Below are positions 1 to 4,566 of a DNA stretch of 6,421 nt, piece after piece. Below the pieces are notes generated by a model. That model searched no databases. It was not told the DNA's origin and worked only from the letters and a program-made list of their open reading frames with translations. Position 1 is the stretch's first letter, and every line of letters begins with the position of its first letter. The DNA lies in the NCBI GenBank assembly GCA_943324725.2, contig CALPMR020000177.1:1-6421 (forward strand), read 5' to 3'. The position numbers were made by a program, and so were the translations under genes. The stretch comes from Bordetella parapertussis. GTDB taxonomy: Bacteria; Cyanobacteriota; Cyanobacteriia; PCC-6307; Cyanobiaceae.

Positions 1-15
1 AAGGTCAGGTGGAGG

Positions 16-2319
16 TCAGCCGACCGCAATCATGCGGGCCAGGAAGAAGGACCAGGTGGTAGCGATACCGCCCAGCAGATAGTGAGCGACACCGACGGCA
101 CGGCCCTGGGTGATGGAGAGCGCCCGCGGCTGGATGGCGGGAGCAACCTTCAGCTTGTTGTGAGCCCAGACGATGGACTCGATCAGTTCCTGCCAGTAGC
201 CGCGGCCACTGAAGAGGAACATGAGGCTGAAGGCCCAGACGAAGTGGGCACCCAGGAACATCAGACCGTACGCACTGGAGCTCGAGCCGTAGCTGTTGAT
301 CACCTGTGCGGCCTGAGCCCAGAGGAAGTCGCGCAGCCAGCCATTGATGGTGATGGCGCTCTGCGCAAAGTTGCCATTGGTGATGTGCTGGACGCTGCCG
401 TCGGCATTGACGGTGCCCCACACGTCGCTCTGCATCTTCCAGCTGAAGTGGAAAATGACGATCGACAGGGAGTTGTACATCCAGAACAGGCCGAGGAACA
501 CGTGGTCCCAGGCCGACACCTGACAGGTACCGCCACGGCCGGGGCCGTCGCAGGGGAAGCGGAAGCCCAGATTCGCCTTGTCAGGAACGAGGCGGGAGCT
601 GCGGCTATAGAGAACGCCCTTCAGAAGGATCAACACGGTGACGTGGATCGTGAAGGCGTGGATGTGGTGGACCATGAAGTCGGCCGTTCCCAGTGGGATC
701 GGACCGGCGGCCACCTTGCCACCAATGGCAACGACAGCACCGTTGAACACTTCGCTCACACCCGCAAGGGCGTTGGGGGCGGTGGTGCCAGCGGCGGCGG
801 CGTGCAGACCCTGGATCCATTGAGCAAAAATCGGCTTCAACTGGATCGCGGAGTCGCTGAACATGTCCTGGGGACGACCCAGAGCACGCATCGTGTCGTT
901 GTGAATGTAAAGGCCGAAGCTGTGGAAGCCCAGCCAGATGCACACCCAGTTGAGGTGGCTGATCAGAGCATCGCGAGCCTTGAGCACCCGATCCAGCACG
1001 TTATCAACGTGTTTGGCAGGGTCATAGTCGCGGATCATGGCGATGGCGGCGTGGGCGCCGGCACCAACGATCAGGAAGCCACCGATCCAGGTGTGGTGGG
1101 TAAACAGCGAAAGCTGGGTTGCGTAATCAATGCCGATGTAGGGATACGGCGGCATCGCATACATGTGGTGAGCCACGATAATCGTCAGCGAACCGAGCAT
1201 TGCCAGGTTCACGGCCAATTGGGCGTGCCACGAGGTGGTCATGAACTCGAAGAGTCCGTCATGACCTTTGGTAGCGGGGAACAGCAGGGGATCGCCCTTC
1301 TGGCCCTCAAGAATCTCCTTGATGCTGTGGCCGATACCCCAGTTGGTCCGGTACATGTGACCGGCCACGATGAACAGCACCGCAATCGCCAGATGGTGAT
1401 GGGCGATGTCCGTCATCCAGAGACTGCCCGTAACAGGATTCAGCCCACCCTTGAAGGTGAGGAAATCGCTGTAGGCCGCCCAGTTGCCGGTGAAGAACGC
1501 GGAGATGCCAGCGCCGAAACCGGGGTACAGCTGGGCCAGCAGATCCTGGTTGAGGAACTCGTGGGGCAGGGGGATGTCCGCCACCGAAGCGATGGTCTTG
1601 CCGTTGAGCACCAGCGGCTTGCCGGCGTCGATGGCATCCATCAACTGGGTGGTGGGCAGGGACACATGCAGAAGGTGACCTGTCCAGGACAGAGAACCCA
1701 GACCCAGCAGACCGGCCAGATGGTGGTTGAGCATCGACTCAACGTTCTGGAACCACTCCAGCTTGGGTGCTGCTTTGTGGTAGTGGAAGACGCCTGCATT
1801 GAGCATCAGGCCGGCCATCACCAAAGCACCGATGGCCAAAGCCATCAACTGCGTTTCATTGGTGATGCCCCAGGCCCTCCAGACATGGAAGAGGCCGGAG
1901 GTGATCTGAATGCCGTGGAAGCCGGCACCCACATCGCCATTGAGGATTTCCTGGCCGAAAATTGGCCAGACCACCTGGGCACTGGGCTTGACGTGCAGGG
2001 GATCGGCCAACCAACCAGTGAAGTTGGAGAAGCGGGCTCCATGGAAGAAGGCGCCGCTGAGCCAGATGAAAATGACGGCCAAATGGCCGAAGTGAGCCGA
2101 GAAGATCTTGCGAGAGACCTCTTCGAGGTCACTCGTGTGGCTATCGAAGTCGTGAGCGTTGGCGTGGAGGTTCCAAACCCAGGTGGTGGTTTTGGGACCT
2201 TTGGCCAGGGTGCGGTCGAAGTGGCCGGGCTTTTCGAAAAGCTCGAACGAGACCGGAACGGGGTTCCGGTCGACCAGATCCTTGGCCTTTTTCCCACGCT
2301 CTGGTGGGCTGATGGTCAT
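16..2319 (-). CDS. psaA: Photosystem I core protein PsaA (P700 chlorophyll a apoprotein A1), complete
   Basis: PsaA pairs with PsaB in the thylakoid membrane to form the photosystem I core. It binds P700, the A-branch cofactors, most core-antenna chlorophylls and half of the FX iron-sulfur cluster. The reading frame gives 767 residues. The FX loop [12 protein letters not shown] is intact, with cysteines C590 and C599. Using an offset of +12 from the 755-residue thermophile protein (from memory), the key residues are all present: P700 ligand H692, A0 ligand M700, and S704, W709 and L734 around phylloquinone A1. The [20 protein letters not shown] stretch is canonical. The N-terminus MTISPPERG is typical, and a GAGGA Shine-Dalgarno element lies 8 bases before the ATG. 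The gene ends with TGA at 18-16; the remaining 15 bases of the window on that side show nothing, and psaB would be expected beyond. The net 12 extra residues relative to the thermophile protein include an insertion near residues 230-248. I see no missing catalytic residue or frameshift. Confidence 0.99.
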   Translation of the reverse strand: MTISPPERGKKAKDLVDRNPVPVSFELFEKPGHFDRTLAKGPKTTTWVWNLHANAHDFDSHTSDLEEVSRKIFSAHFGHLAVIFIWLSGAFFHGARFSNFTGWLADPLHVKPSAQVVWPIFGQEILNGDVGAGFHGIQITSGLFHVWRAWGITNETQLMALAIGALVMAGLMLNAGVFHYHKAAPKLEWFQNVESMLNHHLAGLLGLGSLSWTGHLLHVSLPTTQLMDAIDAGKPLVLNGKTIASVADIPLPHEFLNQDLLAQLYPGFGAGISAFFTGNWAAYSDFLTFKGGLNPVTGSLWMTDIAHHHLAIAVLFIVAGHMYRTNWGIGHSIKEILEGQKGDPLLFPATKGHDGLFEFMTTSWHAQLAVNLAMLGSLTIIVAHHMYAMPPYPYIGIDYATQLSLFTHHTWIGGFLIVGAGAHAAIAMIRDYDPAKHVDNVLDRVLKARDALISHLNWVCIWLGFHSFGLYIHNDTMRALGRPQDMFSDSAIQLKPIFAQWIQGLHAAAAGTTAPNALAGVSEVFNGAVVAIGGKVAAGPIPLGTADFMVHHIHAFTIHVTVLILLKGVLYSRSSRLVPDKANLGFRFPCDGPGRGGTCQVSAWDHVFLGLFWMYNSLSIVIFHFSWKMQSDVWGTVNADGSVQHITNGNFAQSAITINGWLRDFLWAQAAQVINSYGSSSSAYGLMFLGAHFVWAFSLMFLFSGRGYWQELIESIVWAHNKLKVAPAIQPRALSITQGRAVGVAHYLLGGIATTWSFFLARMIAVG

Positions 2320-2334
2320 CGAGAGGTTCCTCGA
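2319..2334 (-). promoter_or_regulatory. Hairpin covering the psaA Shine-Dalgarno and start codon
   Basis: On the psaA strand, UCGAG (2334-2330) can pair with CUCGA (2323-2319) around a 6-base loop GAACCU. The stem holds the first three bases of the GAGGA element and the A of the start codon, so folding would hide the initiation site. It has only five base pairs and is probably weak alone. The same SD could instead pair with UCCUC at 2449-2445 in the large leader hairpin. Regulatory use is inference. Confidence 0.35.
2327..2332 (-). promoter_or_regulatory. psaA ribosome binding site (GAGGAA)
   Basis: Read on the minus strand, GAGGA is followed by 8 bases and then the ATG at 2319. This is a good match to the anti-Shine-Dalgarno end of 16S rRNA and fixes the psaA start at MTISPPER. 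The site lies inside a small predicted hairpin (2319-2334). Confidence 0.75.
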
Positions 2335-2345
2335 GGGACGGAATC

Positions 2346-2363
2346 GAGGTGGGGGTCCACCCC
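2346..2363 (-). promoter_or_regulatory. 7-bp leader hairpin near the psaA start
   Basis: On the psaA strand, GGGGUGG (2363-2357) pairs with CCACCUC (2352-2346) around the loop ACCC. The G2362/U2347 pair is a wobble on this strand and a mismatch on the other. It lies just upstream of the SD region. Confidence 0.4.
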
Positions 2364-2379
2364 TTCGGCGGTGCCGAGG

Positions 2380-2406
2380 CTCGCTGCCCGCAAAGCAGGC
2401 GGCGAA
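2380..2406 (-). promoter_or_regulatory. Leader hairpin, two stacked stems
   Basis: On the psaA strand, GCCUGC (2400-2395) pairs with GCGGGC (2391-2386) around a UUU loop, including one U-G pair. Below a single C/A mismatch, UUCGC (2406-2402) pairs with GCGAG (2384-2380), including another U-G pair. The + strand version would have two A-C mismatches and one G-U, so the strand preference is slight. Confidence 0.4.
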
Positions 2407-2416
2407 GTCGGAGCCA

Positions 2417-2431
2417 CCATGGGCCCCATGG
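2417..2431. repeat. Palindromic pair CCATGG-GCC-CCATGG
   Basis: Two copies of the self-complementary hexamer CCATGG are separated by three bases (GCC on the + strand), so the segment is both a direct and an inverted repeat. In psaA leader RNA it could form a 6-bp hairpin directly after the 2432-2458 stem. It could also be a protein site on DNA; I recognise no known operator. Confidence 0.35.
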
Positions 2432-2458
2432 CCAGGTCAGTCGGGAGGACCGACCCGG
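2432..2458 (-). promoter_or_regulatory. 11-bp leader hairpin with CUCCC loop
   Basis: On the psaA strand, CCGGGUCGGUC (2458-2448) pairs without interruption with GACUGACCUGG (2442-2432) around the loop CUCCC (2447-2443). Two of the eleven pairs are G-U (2456/2434 and 2451/2439); on the + strand both become A-C mismatches. This is the strongest stem in the leader. UCCUC at 2449-2445 overlaps the loop and is complementary to the psaA GAGGA element, so a loop-to-SD contact is possible but unproven. Confidence 0.5.
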
Positions 2459-2538
2459 GACCACGGGCTCCAGCCGGGCTTGGGCAAAACCCTTGCCATG
2501 ACTGGGGCATTGGGCCCCGAAAGGGGACCGCTGGCCGA

Positions 2539-2544
2539 ACTATA
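2539..2544 (-). promoter_or_regulatory. Probable psaA promoter -10 box (TATAGT)
   Basis: TATAGT on the minus strand matches TATAAT at five of six positions. It is the only convincing AT-rich -10 in the GC-rich region upstream of psaA. No good -35 lies 16-18 bases upstream (GTAATT is nearest), as expected for a promoter that relies on an activator. Transcription would begin near 2532. The core CTATAG is palindromic, so weak firing in the other direction cannot be excluded. Confidence 0.5.
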
Positions 2545-2562
2545 GGGGTCGAAAACAAGCGA

Positions 2563-2582
2563 ATTACGTCGCCAGTTACAAA
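2563..2582. promoter_or_regulatory. HLR1-like site, possible RpaB binding
   Basis: GTTACAAA at 2575-2582 (+ strand reading) fits the HLR1 half-site consensus (G/T)TTACA(T/A)(T/A) at every position. A poorer copy, ATTACGTC at 2563-2570, starts 12 bases earlier rather than the canonical 10. Relative to a start near 2532 the good half lies at about -43 to -50 and the poor half at about -31 to -38. RpaB is known to act at HLR1 sites upstream of photosystem I genes, activating them in low light. The spacing fault keeps this tentative. Confidence 0.35.
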
Positions 2583-2601
2583 GGTTCAATCCCGGTGCAC
2601 C

Positions 2602-2655
2602 CCAGACTGTGACTCAGGTCTGGCCCAGGCTTGCGATCATCGCGGATCGCGCAAG
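2602..2655 (+). other. Two consecutive stem-loops in the divergent region
   Basis: The first stem pairs CCAGACTG (2602-2609) with CAG-TCTGG (2615-2623, one bulged G) around the loop TGACT. The second pairs CTTG (2630-2633) with CAAG (2652-2655) and CGATC (2634-2638) with GATCG (2645-2649) around ATCGCG, with CG bulged. Only three T residues follow, so this is a weak intrinsic terminator at best. They may belong to a longer leader of the unknown gene, a small RNA, or neither. The stems lie upstream of the predicted psaA promoter and would not be in psaA mRNA. Confidence 0.35.
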
Positions 2656-2664
2656 TTTCAGCGA

Positions 2665-2694
2665 TTCATTAACCCTTCAACTGCAGATTTTAAT
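2665..2694 (+). promoter_or_regulatory. Possible promoter of the unknown gene and cobJ
   Basis: TTTAAT at 2689-2694 matches the -10 consensus at five of six positions. TTCATT at 2665-2670 is a poor -35 placed 18 bases before it. The predicted start near 2701 would give a leader of about 63 bases before the GTG at 2764. This is the most AT-rich patch in the region. Confidence 0.35.
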
Positions 2695-2695
2695 G

Positions 2696-2722
2696 GGTGG
2701 CCAACAGTCACTCCTGGCCACC
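2696..2722 (+). repeat. Perfect 8-bp inverted repeat GGTGGCCA-N11-TGGCCACC
   Basis: GGTGGCCA (2696-2703) and TGGCCACC (2715-2722) are perfectly complementary across an 11-base spacer. On the + strand a further G-U pair (2695/2723) extends the stem. It begins one base after the candidate -10 box and would straddle the transcription start, a position where a repressor could act. As RNA from an upstream start it would be a hairpin about 40 bases before the GTG. No known regulator is recognised. Confidence 0.45.
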
Positions 2723-2749
2723 TTGTCGGCGCAGAATGGCCCCATCCAT

Positions 2750-2759
2750 GGGAGCGGAG
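2750..2759 (+). promoter_or_regulatory. Shine-Dalgarno elements for the GTG start
   Basis: GGGAG at 2750-2754 lies 9 bases before GTG 2764, and GGAG at 2756-2759 lies 4 bases before it. The first has good spacing. Together with the signal peptide that begins here, they decide the start codon. Confidence 0.55.
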
Positions 2760-2763
2760 CCGC

Positions 2764-4566
2764 GTGACCGGCAGCAGGGACCCCCGAACGCATCCAGCAG
2801 CGCCGCTGCCGAGCTGGCTGAGCCGCCTGTTGAGCCTGATCTTGGCGCTGAGCCTGCTGGTATTGCCGGGTAGCCAAGGCAGCAGCCAAGCCCTGGCCCT
2901 GCCAGGCCGTAACCCAAGCCAGTCCAGCGACGGATCGGCCCATTTACCAGCCTCCGCCCCTTCCAACCTGCAGGAAGTTGCCCCACCACGGGCCGTGCAG
3001 CAACTTCAGGAAGCCCTGGCAGGGCGGGCGCCGCGCGTTGAGATTCTGGCGCCCGCCGATGAGACGCTCCTGCCTCCCGGCCCCTGGACCCTGCAGCTGC
3101 GGGTGCACGACTGGCCCCTGGTGGATGGTGGTGAGCTGGGCCTCGGTCCCCATCTGGTGGTCCAACTGGACGATGAGGAACCGCTGCAACTGACCAGCAC
3201 GGAAATCACCATGGCGGCCCTGAAACCAGGCAGCCATCGACTCACCGTCTTTGCCGCCCGCCCCTGGGGGGAAGCCGCCAAGAATCCAAGCGCCTGGTCC
3301 CAGATCCGCCTGCATCGGGCGGCCGCCAACCCGCTGGGGCTACCCGAACCAGGACAGGCACAGCTGATCGCCGTCAGTCCCGGCGCCACAGCAGCGACCG
3401 AACCCCTCCTGCTGGACTGGTTGCTGCTCAATGCACCGCTGCAGAATCTGCGCAGTGACGATGCCCGCTGGCGGCTGCGCATCACCATCAATGGCGATGG
3501 CTTTGTGGTCGATCGCCAGACCCCGCTCTGGCTGAAGGGTTGGCAGCAGGGCCGCAATGCGATCAAGCTCGAGCTGCTGGACGGCCGGGGGGCACCGCTC
3601 ACCCCTCCATACAACAGTCTGGTTCGCGAGGTGGAGCTGAACCCGGCCCAGCCAGCGGCCCGCTGGCAGCAGGGTGCGCTCAGCGCCGGCGAGCTGGCGA
3701 TCCTGCTCGGCGAAGCGACAGCCGAGGCGCTCCAAAGCCCATCCGGCGTGAACACGGAGCCGCAGTTCAGCGAGGAGGACGCCGCCCAACCCCGGAAGCT
3801 GGATCCGGCCTCGCCACCCACGCCTGCCGCCGATGTCAGGACCGAAACGGCGGCACCAGCGGCCGGCAGGGCTCCAGCGGCCAGGACAAGCCCGGACGAG
3901 GGAGCGGCTTCGGCCAACGGGTCAGCCCCTGCTCCGAAACCGGCCGCCGCTCAACCCTGCCCGGCTTTGGAACAGGCCGGCAGCCCGGAGCTGAGGGCAC
4001 AACCTGATGCCTCGGGAGCAGCGGAGGACACCACTCCCCCAGCCATCTCGCCCTGCCTCGAGGTCTCCTCGGCCCCCTCCGAACCTGCTCAGACAGACGG
4101 CCCCAGGCCCCTCCAGCTCACTCACTCCGAGACCGACCGCGACCCAGAAGCTCCGGCCAGCCCAGGCATGACAGACCTGCCCGCCAAGCCTGACCCGACC
4201 CCGTCGGGCCTGCAGGCGCAAGGATCCCGGCAGTCAGCGGCGACAACGGACATCCGAGCCGATCGCCCCTCAACGCTGACCCCCAGCAGCGCTACGTCGA
4301 TCCCCCCGGTCGGTGAAGCTGCAGCCGGGCAGAACGCCGAGGCCAGTGCCGCTGCGGGGCCAGGATCCCTGCCGACACCATCGGCCCGGAGCGCCGACCT
4401 GAACCGCAAGGCCGCTGCGCCCGAAGTGATCCCCTCGGAAAGCACACGCCTCAGCCCCAGCAGCAGCAGCGCACCGGCACAGGAGCAGGTCAACCCCAAC
4501 GGCACCATGGTCAAGCCCCCACGCCGTGGTCCACTGGCCGGATTGCGGGAGCGACTGCTGCCATGA
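2764..4566 (+). CDS. Exported protein of unknown function, Ala/Pro-rich tail
   Basis: I do not recognise a named family, though I recall similar unnamed proteins beside cobJ in picocyanobacteria. The frame is open far upstream, antisense to psaA, but GTG 2764 is the first credible start. From it there are 600 residues. Residues 1-45 look like a signal peptide: Arg at 5, 8 and 21, a hydrophobic core at 22-36, and a possible AXA site, A43-L44-A45. Residues about 90-187 and 198-293 look like beta-strand domains with ordered motifs, including DWPL (115-118), LGLGPHLVVQLDD (124-136), PGSHRLTVFAARPWGEA (155-171), WRLRITINGDGF (236-247) and PLWLKGW (254-260). Two Ig-like folds are a guess. Residues about 325-580 are Ala/Pro/Ser/Thr-rich and probably disordered; the last residues, KPPRRGPLAGLRERLLP, are basic. 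The two cysteines, C399 and C431, lie in the tail. The stop overlaps the next gene by ATGA, so the two are probably co-translated. A periplasmic, lumenal or surface location is inferred. Confidence 0.8.
   Translation: MTGSRDPRTHPAAPLPSWLSRLLSLILALSLLVLPGSQGSSQALALPGRNPSQSSDGSAHLPASAPSNLQEVAPPRAVQQLQEALAGRAPRVEILAPADETLLPPGPWTLQLRVHDWPLVDGGELGLGPHLVVQLDDEEPLQLTSTEITMAALKPGSHRLTVFAARPWGEAAKNPSAWSQIRLHRAAANPLGLPEPGQAQLIAVSPGATAATEPLLLDWLLLNAPLQNLRSDDARWRLRITINGDGFVVDRQTPLWLKGWQQGRNAIKLELLDGRGAPLTPPYNSLVREVELNPAQPAARWQQGALSAGELAILLGEATAEALQSPSGVNTEPQFSEEDAAQPRKLDPASPPTPAADVRTETAAPAAGRAPAARTSPDEGAASANGSAPAPKPAAAQPCPALEQAGSPELRAQPDASGAAEDTTPPAISPCLEVSSAPSEPAQTDGPRPLQLTHSETDRDPEAPASPGMTDLPAKPDPTPSGLQAQGSRQSAATTDIRADRPSTLTPSSATSIPPVGEAAAGQNAEASAAAGPGSLPTPSARSADLNRKAAAPEVIPSESTRLSPSSSSAPAQEQVNPNGTMVKPPRRGPLAGLRERLLP
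3736..4503 (+). other. Segment encoding the low-complexity Ala/Pro/Ser-rich region
   Basis: This part encodes roughly residues 325-580 of the unknown exported protein, with many Ala, Pro, Ser, Thr, Glu and Asp residues and few hydrophobic runs. I see no exact tandem repeat unit. It probably acts as a flexible linker or spacer between the beta-rich domains and the short basic C-terminus. It is also a region where unrelated proteins will give misleading similarity hits. Confidence 0.6.
4563..4566 (+). promoter_or_regulatory. ATGA stop-start overlap, translational coupling
   Basis: The TGA of the unknown gene (4564-4566) shares bases with the ATG of the cobalamin gene (4563-4565). GGGAG at 4547-4551 lies 11 bases before the ATG, slightly long for a Shine-Dalgarno element. 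The overlap suggests that ribosomes finishing the first gene restart on the second, tying their expression. Confidence 0.75.

Larger units (their letters stand above)
2320..2532 (-). promoter_or_regulatory. Long structured 5' leader of psaA
   Basis: If transcription starts about 7 bases after the TATAGT box, the psaA mRNA has a leader of roughly 210 bases. It can fold into a series of hairpins: 2513-2529 (CCCC/GGGG, UUUC loop, one bulged U), 2483-2497 (GGCAA/UUGCC), 2432-2458, 2417-2431 (palindromic CCAUGG arms), 2380-2406, 2346-2363 and the SD hairpin 2319-2334. In 2432-2458 and 2346-2363 some pairs are G-U on this strand and would be A-C mismatches on the other, so the structure favours psaA RNA. 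A cis-regulatory family called the psaA RNA motif has been described from cyanobacterial psaA leaders; I cannot test membership here. The leader also holds an open frame from ATG 2510 that ends over the psaA ATG, with no SD before it. Confidence 0.5.

Noticed and set aside
2583..2604. tRNA-like T-loop sequence GGTTCAATCCC followed by GCACCCCA
   Set aside because: The T-stem would have only about three pairs, no matching 5' acceptor strand, D-arm or anticodon arm is present at the right distance, and no permuted tmRNA partner is seen downstream.
2630..2658. Rho-independent terminator on the + strand
   Set aside because: The hairpin is followed by only three T residues, and no + strand gene ends upstream of it within the window.
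82..2763. Antisense reading frame opposite psaA as part of a very large gene
   Set aside because: It lies across a highly conserved psaA, has no recognisable domain, and the credible start with ribosome binding site and signal peptide is GTG 2764.
2748..2873. ATG 2748 (and ATG 2736 in the same frame) as the start of the gene before cobJ
   Set aside because: This frame hits TAG at 2871 after about 40 codons. The frame that stays open to 4566 starts at GTG 2764.
3006..3917. 303-codon minus-strand frame opposite the unknown gene
   Set aside because: Ser/Ala/Arg-rich and motif-free; the + strand has a start site, signal peptide and coupling to the next gene.
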